From CAXDOZ01 sp963991145 (GTDB lineage: Bacteria; Bacteroidota; Bacteroidia; Chitinophagales; JABDMM01), in the NCBI GenBank assembly GCA_963991145.1, contig CAXDOZ010000025.1:1-25857 (forward strand): DNA of 25,857 nt. The letters run 5' to 3'. The notes beneath the pieces were generated by a model, which saw nothing but the letters and a program-made list of their open reading frames with translations, made no database searches and was not told where the DNA came from. A program made the translations under genes and the position numbers. Positions within the stretch are counted from its first letter, which is position 1. Every line of letters starts with the position of its first letter. This document shows, piece after piece, positions 8,096 to 15,744 of the stretch.

Positions 8096-8111
8096 AGTTC
8101 CACGTGGAACA
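8096..8111 (+). promoter_or_regulatory. parS-like ParB binding site, copy 2
   Basis: A second copy of the same palindromic core, GTTCCACGTGGAAC at 8097-8110. The whole 16-mer is the exact reverse complement of copy 1, and the match extends to 18 bp (ATGTTCCACGTGGAACTT). The centres are 45 bp apart. This copy directly abuts the ybeY stop codon at 8112-8114. Two such 14-bp cores within 60 bp in a gap of only 95 bp are very unlikely by chance. Confidence 0.75.
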
Positions 8112-8543
8112 TCAAGTATTGAGAAATAAAGAAAGGGCTTCCGCCTCTTCTTCTCGCATCGTAGAAATTTCTGCTTCCTCCTTGTCACCAAAACCCATCA
8201 GGTGTAAAGCTCCGTGAGCGACTACACGAACAAATTCATTCTCAAAAACACCGTCACCATACTCAGAACTGTTTTCTTTGACTCTGTCTATGCTTATGAA
8301 AAGCTCACCAGCGAGATCAACATCAGGACGATCAACTTCAAAAGTTATGATGTCGGTATAGTAGTCGTGATTTAGGAATTGCTTGTTGATCTCAAGTAGA
8401 GATTCATCGGAACACAGAACAACACTTATATCAAAAGTTGATATTTCTTTTGACTCCATGTAATCATTAAACCAAGACGATAACTTCTCTGAAAAAGAAC
8501 TCTTCAGAGTGCCTCCATTTTCCTGAAGGCTAAATGATTTCAT
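8112..8543 (-). CDS. ybeY: Endoribonuclease YbeY (rRNA maturation factor)
   Basis: Metal-dependent RNase involved in 16S rRNA 3'-end maturation and ribosome quality control. The 143-residue protein has NKQFLNHDYYTDIITFEV at about 53-70 and the metal motif HGALHLMGFGDK at 110-121. In the classic motif (HGxLHLxGxDH) three histidines bind zinc; here His110 and His114 are kept but the third position (120) is Asp. As far as I recall this is usual in Bacteroidota YbeY, so I take the enzyme as functional. The start codon abuts the stop of the RsbW-like gene with no gap. Immediately downstream are the parS-like sites. Confidence 0.92.
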   Translation of the reverse strand: MKSFSLQENGGTLKSSFSEKLSSWFNDYMESKEISTFDISVVLCSDESLLEINKQFLNHDYYTDIITFEVDRPDVDLAGELFISIDRVKENSSEYGDGVFENEFVRVVAHGALHLMGFGDKEEAEISTMREEEAEALSLFLNT

Positions 8544-8954
8544 TTATAGACGGAACTGTAACTCGACAAGAGAGCCTTCCTCTCCAAAGATGACCCAGTC
8601 TGCCAATTGCTTCATAAGGAAAACTCCTCTTCCTGAGATCTTCTCAAGATTCTCAGGACTGGTTGGATCAGGTAGATTGTTATAATCAAATCCAGGACCC
8701 TGATCCTTAATTTTAATCGTAAGGATCTTCGAACCAGAATCAAGATTAGCCGCGATAGTAACCTCTTTTGTGAGGTCACAATGGTTTCCATGGATGATGG
8801 CATTATTAGCTGCCTCAGTGACTGAGATAAGAATGTTGCCAAAGACATCATCACGAATATCATAGGTTTCTCTCAACTCATCAATGAACGATTCCACTTG
8901 TGCAATTGAATCAGGACTTGACGGAAATGATAATGAAGAAACTTTTGGATCCAT
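8544..8954 (-). CDS. RsbW-like anti-sigma-factor / serine kinase-type ATPase
   Basis: A 136-residue stand-alone GHKL ATPase domain. The N-box is ISVTEAANNAIIHGN (43-57; Glu47 and Asn51 are the expected Mg/ATP residues), followed by DQGPGFD (84-90) and GRGVFLMKQL (108-117). This matches the RsbW/SpoIIAB group, which phosphorylates STAS-domain anti-anti-sigma proteins and holds sigma factors. No sigma factor, STAS protein or PP2C phosphatase lies nearby, so partners must be elsewhere. It sits 9 bp after DUF4175 and abuts ybeY, and is surely co-transcribed with both. Confidence 0.88.
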   Translation of the reverse strand: MDPKVSSLSFPSSPDSIAQVESFIDELRETYDIRDDVFGNILISVTEAANNAIIHGNHCDLTKEVTIAANLDSGSKILTIKIKDQGPGFDYNNLPDPTSPENLEKISGRGVFLMKQLADWVIFGEEGSLVELQFRL

Positions 8955-8963
8955 TTTGGAAGG

Positions 8964-11900
8964 TTATCGAGCGTTAAAGCTAATATTTTTGAAATATTTT
9001 TCTACGAGTCCTTTGTAGTATGGTTTCAAATCTGCCGGAACAGTTCTATATAATTCTATCTCTGCATCTCGCGCCTTAAGATACTCCTCAAGTGAAGGTG
9101 GAACTGGTCTGTCCATTTCCATTCCAACCTGGCTTTCTCTTTGCTTATCTTTCTCTCTCTGTTTTTCAGCTTCAGCAGCCTCTAAAAGTTTTACGGTGAT
9201 CTCTTGCTGACGGTTCAATAATTCTTCAGTTAATTGCTTATTGACAAGATCAGTCTCAGTTTGATCCATTTGTTTCATCAACTCTTCTAACTCTCCAAGA
9301 CCATTTGTGCCGTCACTATTTTGACTCTCATTAAGCTGACGAAGAGCTTCGCGAATTGCAGATTGCTTAGCAGCCATTTGGCTTAATTGCTTACTCATTC
9401 CACCTTGCCCCTGAGGCTTCCCTCCATTCTTCATCATCTCAGATAATTGATTGATCTGATCATTCAATTGCTGCTGCATTTGACCAATATCTCCAAGCTG
9501 TTCACCTTTACCTTTTGATTGACTTGGATTTTGACAATTCTGACTTCCGCTCATACTACTAGCTGCTGCCTGTTGCATTTGATCGAGCACTTCACTTAGC
9601 ATTAAAGCGAGGTTATTATATCCAGTCATCACAAACTGCTGACTCACATTTGCCTTTCCGTTCTTTCTATCTTCAAGAGCATCGATGGCCTTGTCCATCT
9701 CTCGATTGATGTCTGTGATTTGTTCGGTGATGAAAGATTGAATTTCAAACACTCTGCCTGCCAAAGCGTACAAACTATCTTCTACAAGCTTAGAGTCGTC
9801 ACGAAGTTTAAATTGATCCTGAACAAGTGATACATACTTTGGAGAACCAACATCAGTGGCCTGAATCTCATAGATCAGATTCTCCTGCTCAAAACTTAGT
9901 GTAACTAGATTCTCCAAAAGCTGACGAAGACTTTCCATGTCTTCCATTTGTTGCTCCATTTGCATTGAGGACATCATGCTACTCATCTTGTCAGACATCT
10001 CCTTCATTTCATCCGCAGCATTCTGCTGACTCTCTGATGCATTCTTCTTTTTACCCTGATCCAATTGTTCCGATGCATTTTCTTGCTGCTCCTTAACTTC
10101 TTCTGATCCATCCTTCATCTCTTCAAAACCATCCTGAGGCTTAGATAGCTCCTCATTAAGTTTCTCAAGTTCCTCCATTTCGTCAGCAAGCTTTTCAAAC
10201 TCTTCATTAAGCTTGCCCTGCTTCTCCTTTTGCTCTTCGGTATTATTACCCTCCTTCGTTTCCTCTGCAAGCTCTTCCTGTTCTTTTGCTAATTCATCAA
10301 GAGCATCCTTCGTTTCTTCCATTCGTTGCTGGAACTCAAGATTCTTGAAAAGCTCAAGCATACGGTCAAGTTCTTTCTCAACCTCCTCATTATTCATCTC
10401 CATCTCACTGAGCTCATCCAACATATTTTCATCGGCCGCCTCTTCAAGCATCTCCTCGAGTTTCTTCATTAGCTCCTTCATCTCCTCATCAAAAACACTG
10501 TCAAATAATTCCTGCAGCATTTCCTGCTTATTGATAAGATCCTGATTAGGTTCCTGGAACTCTCTCTGCTGATTAAAATTGGATTCCATCTCCTGTTGGA
10601 TAGAATTGATAGATTCTTCAAGCTTTTGCTGATCGGACAGTACTTTCTCGATTGCCTGCTTATCTTCCCAACTAAGGTTTTTATCTTCTAACAGCCTCTC
10701 TTTCAATGCATTAACTTCTTCCTGAAGCTCTTGAGATTCTTCAATTGCCCCGGCGAGATCATCTTTGATCTCCGAACTTCCCTCATTCACTTCAGCTGTG
10801 ATCTCATCCATGCTTGGCATTTGATAGACCATCAATTGAGACTTGCTGCACTTAGAACCATTGAAGCCGTCATTATCACAAGCCTGGAAGTAATAACTCA
10901 CCTTATCTCCTGGAACCAGACCTAAAGATGTGATATCGAAGAAATGATTGAACTGCTCATAAAGAGAGTTAGAGGAAATAGGGAGGTACTGGATGATTGC
11001 TCTGCCAGAAACTGAATCTCGAGAAGGGCTCTCTACACTATAAACAAATTGCAGGTTTTTTAAACCGTAATCATCCTTGGCTTCGCCGAGGAAATACAAA
11101 TAGCGATCCTCGATAGAATCCTGATACTGATCGACACTGATCTCAGGATAGAAATCGCCAGTGACATCTACTGAGAACCTTACCGTATCAAAAAGTCCAT
11201 CCACAGTTCCACGTGAAATGATCTCGTAAGCAAATGACTCACTTGCGAGATAGCTGCCCTGAAACAGATCAAGACTTAATTGGCTCAATTCAAGCAGGGT
11301 ATCATTTGAAGTCTCAATAAATACTCCTGTTACATTTGATGAGACAATCTTCCATCTCAAAAGGGTTCCTTCAGGAATCTGAAGATCCCCGATGTTTTTC
11401 ATTGTACGATCTTCCAGATTGATATAGGAAGGGTAGTCAAGATCAATTTCGAAAGAGGTGATCTTGGGCCTCATCACTACATCGAGGAAAAAATCTTTAC
11501 TGCTATACCCTTCCGCCTCGAACTCAATTCGTACAGGTTCCTTGATCTGGTTAATGGTATAATTAAAGCTTCCATTCCCCTCGCTCTTCATTTTGTATTT
11601 GTATCCATTCGCAATTACAAAAACCTCTGAAGGAAGGCTGGTCAATTTATCTACCTGAAGGTCGATCTCAACATCATCACCTTCATAAACAGATGTGGAG
11701 GGAGGCTCATACTTGAAAAGGAAAGGTGCGTCGGGAACAAACTCTATGTCATTACGCAACAGTCTAAAGCTTGCTTCAGGGATCAAACTAGGTGAGGCAA
11801 AAAGTATGATGACCAATGCAGAAATCGGGACTGCTAAATATTTCAGGTGCTTTCGATTCAGTTTAAGATCGATCGCATTCATGAAAGGGACAGGCTTAAG

Positions 11901-12326
11901 CTCAACAGTCCTTTGATCGATAGCGGCAAGCATGAGATCAGGTTGGTCAAGAACTCCTTTACCGTCGCTGAGCTGAAGAAGATTTAAAAGCTTATCCTCA
12001 ACTTCCGGAAAATGCTTTCCAATGATCAGGGCTGCATTCTCTCTGGTGATACGAGAGCCAAGCGAGAACATTTTCGCTAATGGAATACCAACCCAATAAA
12101 CCAGCAATCCGGCCGACAAGGCCAAATAAGAAAAGAAGAGAACTTTCCTTCCAGTAGTATTTAGGTTTAGAAAGTACTCAATGATATTAATGAGTAGGAA
12201 GCCTACAAGGCTAACTGCAAAAAAGAAGATCAGACCTCTAAGGAATTGATTCAAATAGAACTTCCTTATAAATCTGTCAAGTCTCGAAATCAGATCAGAA
12301 TACCCTCTCGCGCTGCCGTTACTCAT
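8964..12326 (-). CDS. DUF4175-family membrane-anchored coiled-coil protein
   Basis: A large (1120 residues) protein of unknown function known from Bacteroidota. It has three predicted membrane helices near the N-terminus (about 29-51, 61-84 and 161-180). A region from about 190 to 500 looks beta-rich and extracytoplasmic. A long, strongly acidic Glu/Lys/Gln/Met-rich helical segment at about 505-800 is predicted coiled coil, and a Gln/Met-rich stretch with a second helical region reaches the C-terminus. The architecture suggests an envelope scaffold, but I know of no tested role. It lies 14 bp after the substrate-binding lipoprotein gene and 9 bp before the RsbW-like gene, within the long minus-strand operon. 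Confidence 0.88.
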   Translation of the reverse strand: MSNGSARGYSDLISRLDRFIRKFYLNQFLRGLIFFFAVSLVGFLLINIIEYFLNLNTTGRKVLFFSYLALSAGLLVYWVGIPLAKMFSLGSRITRENAALIIGKHFPEVEDKLLNLLQLSDGKGVLDQPDLMLAAIDQRTVELKPVPFMNAIDLKLNRKHLKYLAVPISALVIILFASPSLIPEASFRLLRNDIEFVPDAPFLFKYEPPSTSVYEGDDVEIDLQVDKLTSLPSEVFVIANGYKYKMKSEGNGSFNYTINQIKEPVRIEFEAEGYSSKDFFLDVVMRPKITSFEIDLDYPSYINLEDRTMKNIGDLQIPEGTLLRWKIVSSNVTGVFIETSNDTLLELSQLSLDLFQGSYLASESFAYEIISRGTVDGLFDTVRFSVDVTGDFYPEISVDQYQDSIEDRYLYFLGEAKDDYGLKNLQFVYSVESPSRDSVSGRAIIQYLPISSNSLYEQFNHFFDITSLGLVPGDKVSYYFQACDNDGFNGSKCSKSQLMVYQMPSMDEITAEVNEGSSEIKDDLAGAIEESQELQEEVNALKERLLEDKNLSWEDKQAIEKVLSDQQKLEESINSIQQEMESNFNQQREFQEPNQDLINKQEMLQELFDSVFDEEMKELMKKLEEMLEEAADENMLDELSEMEMNNEEVEKELDRMLELFKNLEFQQRMEETKDALDELAKEQEELAEETKEGNNTEEQKEKQGKLNEEFEKLADEMEELEKLNEELSKPQDGFEEMKDGSEEVKEQQENASEQLDQGKKKNASESQQNAADEMKEMSDKMSSMMSSMQMEQQMEDMESLRQLLENLVTLSFEQENLIYEIQATDVGSPKYVSLVQDQFKLRDDSKLVEDSLYALAGRVFEIQSFITEQITDINREMDKAIDALEDRKNGKANVSQQFVMTGYNNLALMLSEVLDQMQQAAASSMSGSQNCQNPSQSKGKGEQLGDIGQMQQQLNDQINQLSEMMKNGGKPQGQGGMSKQLSQMAAKQSAIREALRQLNESQNSDGTNGLGELEELMKQMDQTETDLVNKQLTEELLNRQQEITVKLLEAAEAEKQREKDKQRESQVGMEMDRPVPPSLEEYLKARDAEIELYRTVPADLKPYYKGLVEKYFKNISFNAR

Positions 12327-12340
12327 TTTACCTCCGGTCT

Positions 12341-14071
12341 TTATTCAGGAACGAAATAAACCTCTACCAGGTTTCTATACTCCATGGGGTTTTGGGGCAG
12401 ATTCCGAACATTTGGCTGTAATAACCTCACATTCTTACTATAAAAGATAGGAAGAACTGCTGCTTGCTCGGTAACCATCTGGTCAAGTTTAACATATAAT
12501 TCATTCCTCAAGTTCTCATCCATCGTACTAATTGCCTGTTCATAGATCACATCATAGGCTGGGTCTTCAAACCTTGTGCTATTTGTATAGCTCCTATCAT
12601 GAAGGTTCTCAGGAACGTGTTTTCCATAAAATAACTCAAGGAAAGTTTCTGGTAGAGGGTAGTCGGCAACCCAACCTAGACGCCAGAAATAAGTATATCC
12701 GGTTTCTATCTCAGTAAGGTGTTGCTTGAATGGTTTTTTAGCCAGACTGATCTTGATGTTCAGATTGTCCTCAAGCATTTTCTTGATGGCTTCAGCAACA
12801 TTAGTGTTCCTTCCCCCACCTTCATTCAACTGAAGAGTGATTTCAGGAAAGCCTGCTCCATTCTCATAACCAGCCTCTTTCATATACTGTCTGGCTAGAT
12901 CTGGGTTAAAAGAGAATCCTTCAATGGCTTCGTTATCGTAATTCTTAAAGCCCATTGGTACAACTCCATAGTAAGCCGGGTAGCCCTGACCTTTCATTGT
13001 AAACTCAACAATAGCTTCACGGTCAATTGCATAGTTGAATGCTTTACGGACATTGACATTCGAAAAGACCTCGTCCTTATGGAGGAATCCATAATACTGC
13101 AGAGTAAACTCATTGATCTCCTGAAACTGATAAGTGCTGTAATCCTCCGTTAATGATCCATCGGGATTTAACACCTCAGTCACTAACTCAAGAGGGAGGC
13201 GATACTTGAGATCAAGGTTGCCTTTCTTAAACTCGGCAAGAACATTTTTATCCTCCTTGATAAACTGGATACGAACTCCGGCTAGATAAGGCAGCTGATT
13301 TCCGTCAGCATCAATTCCCCAATAGTTAGGATTTCTTTGAAGGATCACTTCCTGATCAGGTATCAACTGAGTGATGAAGAAAGGACCCGTTCCAACACAT
13401 TTCTCAGTATTCATCTTTGACGTTCCATACTTATCAAAAGCCTCTTTTGGGAAAACAGATGCGAATGGAAGAGCAAGGCGGTACATGAAACTGGCATATG
13501 GCTTAACCAACTCGATCTCCAGGGTGAATTCATCCAATGCTCGAACACCGCTTAGACCTTCTGCTAGTTCTACTCCTTGCTTGCTTGCTTCATAGTACTC
13601 TTCACCTCCAAGGATCAGATCCTTAAAGAAGTTAAAGCCCTGATTCATGTCATCAGCTTCGCAAGTCTTAGTTAAGCAGTATTCAAAATCGTAAGCAGTA
13701 ACTTCTCTTCCTTTACTTTCGGGGAAGCATGGATCGTCATGGAAAAAGACGCCTTCACGTATTTTGAAAGTGTACAATGTTCCGGTGGAATCGATCTCCC
13801 ATGACTCCGCCAAACAGGGTAAAAGTGTATTTACATCCCCATTGTCGAAGCGAACCAATCCTTCATAGATCTGAGTAACCAACCTGTGGCCAACTACTTC
13901 GGTAACATTCAGGGGATACAATGACTTGAAGTACTCAGTCTCATTATAGTTAAAAACACCGCCGTAGTATTTGCCGCCTTCTGCTTCTGTTAGGGAAGCC
14001 GTTTCTTGCTGACTGCAAGAGAAAGCTAAAGCTGAGATGGCAATAATGAGGTAAAACTTAAATGCTCGCAT
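12341..14071 (-). CDS. Peptide/nickel-type ABC transporter substrate-binding lipoprotein (SBP_bac_5)
   Basis: A 576-residue family 5 extracellular solute-binding protein. It begins with a signal peptide and lipobox LAFSC (Cys19). The family features follow: ESWEIDSTGTLYTFKIREGV at about 90-109, VTAYDFEYCL, VGTGPFFI and NPNYWG, and a second-lobe segment VRKAFNYAIDREAIV. Members (OppA, DppA, NikA) capture peptides or other small ligands for an ABC importer. No permease or ATPase gene is adjacent, which is unusual for an OppA-type gene; it may serve a transporter encoded elsewhere. It starts 2 bp after the xth stop. Confidence 0.92.
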   Translation of the reverse strand: MRAFKFYLIIAISALAFSCSQQETASLTEAEGGKYYGGVFNYNETEYFKSLYPLNVTEVVGHRLVTQIYEGLVRFDNGDVNTLLPCLAESWEIDSTGTLYTFKIREGVFFHDDPCFPESKGREVTAYDFEYCLTKTCEADDMNQGFNFFKDLILGGEEYYEASKQGVELAEGLSGVRALDEFTLEIELVKPYASFMYRLALPFASVFPKEAFDKYGTSKMNTEKCVGTGPFFITQLIPDQEVILQRNPNYWGIDADGNQLPYLAGVRIQFIKEDKNVLAEFKKGNLDLKYRLPLELVTEVLNPDGSLTEDYSTYQFQEINEFTLQYYGFLHKDEVFSNVNVRKAFNYAIDREAIVEFTMKGQGYPAYYGVVPMGFKNYDNEAIEGFSFNPDLARQYMKEAGYENGAGFPEITLQLNEGGGRNTNVAEAIKKMLEDNLNIKISLAKKPFKQHLTEIETGYTYFWRLGWVADYPLPETFLELFYGKHVPENLHDRSYTNSTRFEDPAYDVIYEQAISTMDENLRNELYVKLDQMVTEQAAVLPIFYSKNVRLLQPNVRNLPQNPMEYRNLVEVYFVPE

Positions 14072-14073
14072 GC

Positions 14074-14841
14074 TTAGATTTTAATTTCAAGGTAAATAGG
14101 ACAATGGTCTGAATGCTTAACATCGGGAAAGATGTCTGCATCGATTAATTTGTCCTCAAGGTTTTTTGTGCTGCTGATATAATCAATGCGCCAGCCTTTG
14201 TTATTGGCTCTTGCATTTGCCCGATAACTCCACCATGAATAGCGGTGAGGCTCGGGATGATACTTTCTAAAGGTGTCGGTAAAGCCGGAATCAAAGAACT
14301 CTGTCATCCAGGCTCTTTCTTCAGGCTTAAAGCCACTGGTATCCTTATTCGATACAGGATTATGGATGTCAATCTCTTTGTGGCAAATATTATAATCTCC
14401 AAGAACGATTACCTGCTTGTAGGTCTTCTTTAGCTCGTTTAAGTAATTCAGATAATCAGCAAGGAATCGCATTTTAAAAGCCTGACGCTCATCTCCTGAA
14501 GATCCGCTTGGGAAATAAGTATTGATAAAGCAGATATCGTCAATTACAGTGTGCATGAAGCGACCTTCCCGGTCATAATCACTCATGCCTGTTTCGGCCC
14601 ATGACTTTTGAATGGGCAGCTTCGACATTGTTAGAACGCCACTATATCCTTTCTTCTCTGCTGAATTCCAATGCATGGAATAACCCATATCGGTGAAGAT
14701 GCTTTCATCGATCTGATCTGAAAGCGCTTTCACTTCCTGAAAAGAAACAATGTCAAAATCATTCTCAGAGATCCAATTGGCGAGCCCTTTATTAAGTCCA
14801 GCCCTAATTCCATTGATGTTATAGGAAATAACCTTTGCCAT
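14074..14841 (-). CDS. xth: Exodeoxyribonuclease III (AP endonuclease)
   Basis: DNA repair enzyme that cuts at abasic sites and removes blocked 3' ends. The 255-residue protein shows the ExoIII motifs in order: ISYNINGIRAG (5-15), FQEVKA with catalytic Glu36, INTYFPSG, LGDYNICHKEIDIH, WRIDYI and the terminal HSDHCPIYLEI with the catalytic His. I start at the Met at 14841 because it precedes the conserved AKVISYNING-like N-terminus and overlaps the upstream stop as TAATG. An upstream in-frame Met at 14865 would add eight unconserved residues. Confidence 0.95.
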   Translation of the reverse strand: MAKVISYNINGIRAGLNKGLANWISENDFDIVSFQEVKALSDQIDESIFTDMGYSMHWNSAEKKGYSGVLTMSKLPIQKSWAETGMSDYDREGRFMHTVIDDICFINTYFPSGSSGDERQAFKMRFLADYLNYLNELKKTYKQVIVLGDYNICHKEIDIHNPVSNKDTSGFKPEERAWMTEFFDSGFTDTFRKYHPEPHRYSWWSYRANARANNKGWRIDYISSTKNLEDKLIDADIFPDVKHSDHCPIYLEIKI

Positions 14842-15212
14842 TAAATCAGTTCTTCTTCTTTGCAATATGAAATGATCCTGCTTTTCAGCAGCTTCTCCTG
14901 ACCGAGTAGTTTTTCTTTTGGAATTGCCTTAATGGCCTTGTAATGTGGCCAGCCTTCTTCGTCAAATCCAACGAATTCGAATAAGCCATCCGGTTCAAAA
15001 AGCCTACATATAGCAATATGCATGAGATCTTGCTTCTCTTCTTTGGTCCAATCCTCTCTAATAACACCCATTTCATTCATCCCGATCAGGAATAGCATAG
15101 CATTGATATCTGGTCTTTTCCCAAAACGCTCCTTGATTACTCGTCGAATATTTAGCCAATCTCGTTGAAAATCGAGATCGTCGGGAGACTTATCTTCATA
15201 TAATAGAGGCAT
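14841..15212 (-). CDS. Conserved hypothetical protein, 123 aa
   Basis: I do not recognise a characterised family. It is a small soluble protein, rich in charged and aromatic residues, with no signal peptide or membrane helix; it looks mostly helical up to about residue 75, then has an aromatic segment (FEFVGFDEEGWPHYKAI, about 77-93). It heads the long minus-strand operon: its stop overlaps the xth start by one base, so the two are translationally coupled. Its own ATG is only 10 bp from the ATG of a divergent gene, so its promoter must lie inside that gene. A near-consensus box, TACCTTAG (15230-15237), lies 17 nt upstream. Confidence 0.75.
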   Translation of the reverse strand: MPLLYEDKSPDDLDFQRDWLNIRRVIKERFGKRPDINAMLFLIGMNEMGVIREDWTKEEKQDLMHIAICRLFEPDGLFEFVGFDEEGWPHYKAIKAIPKEKLLGQEKLLKSRIISYCKEEELI

Positions 15213-15222
15213 AAAAAATCAA

Positions 15223-15744
15223 ATGGACCCTAAGGTAGAAAAAGGCGGGGCTAATCAGCCCATATTTCAGGAATCACAGCAGTTCAGAAATGTCTTCCTC
15301 CTGATCTTGTTGGGAGCTTTAACCGTATTAATTGCCTGGGCTATTATACAACAGATCATTCTTGGTAAGCCCTTCGGGCAGATTCCGGCTCCCGACGCCA
15401 TGCTATATGGAATACTTGCGCTTATCCTTTTTATTGATCTTGCCTTTTATTCGATGAAGCTTAAAACAAGGATCTTCTTAGACCGGATCGAAGTGAGCTT
15501 CTTTCCTCTGGTATCAAAAAAGGTCTACAGGCTGAACGAGCTAAAAGACATAGAGGTAAGCCAGTACAAACCACTTCGCGAGTTTGGAGGTTGGGGTGTC
15601 CGATTCGGAAAAGGGATAGCTTATTCTATAGCGGGAAGCTGGGGGATCATTTTAAAAACTCAAAAAGGAAAGCGGATCGTCATCGGCACGCAAGTGCCAG
15701 ATAAAGCCAAAGAAGCATTAAGCAAGATCAATATGGCGAACTGA
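15223..15744 (+). CDS. Two-helix membrane protein with a PH-like C-terminal domain (unknown function)
   Basis: A 173-residue protein with two predicted membrane helices at about 22-46 and 58-78. A soluble C-terminal part follows: a basic turn (KLKTRIFLDRIEV), then strands with the pattern GGWGVRFGKGIAYSIAGSWG and LKTQKGKRIVIGTQ. This resembles bacterial PH-like membrane proteins, and I recall similar unnamed proteins in Bacteroidota, but no function is known to me. The start could only be here, since no later Met precedes the first helix. Its 3' end overlaps the convergent omega-amidase gene by 27 bp. Confidence 0.75.
   Translation: MDPKVEKGGANQPIFQESQQFRNVFLLILLGALTVLIAWAIIQQIILGKPFGQIPAPDAMLYGILALILFIDLAFYSMKLKTRIFLDRIEVSFFPLVSKKVYRLNELKDIEVSQYKPLREFGGWGVRFGKGIAYSIAGSWGIILKTQKGKRIVIGTQVPDKAKEALSKINMAN

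Noticed and set aside
7903..8217. Plus-strand reading frame of 104 codons with two MFHVE-like peptides
   Set aside because: The repeated FHVE peptides are just the translation of the two parS-like palindromes; the frame is otherwise antisense to mnmG and ybeY.
8112..8543. ybeY as a decayed gene because the third motif His is missing
   Set aside because: The frame is intact and full length, and the Asp replacement seems usual for this phylum.
10213..10545. Plus-strand Ser-rich frame of 110 codons
   Set aside because: It is the complement of the Glu/Lys-rich coiled coil of DUF4175; extreme Ser composition and no initiation context argue it is not a gene.
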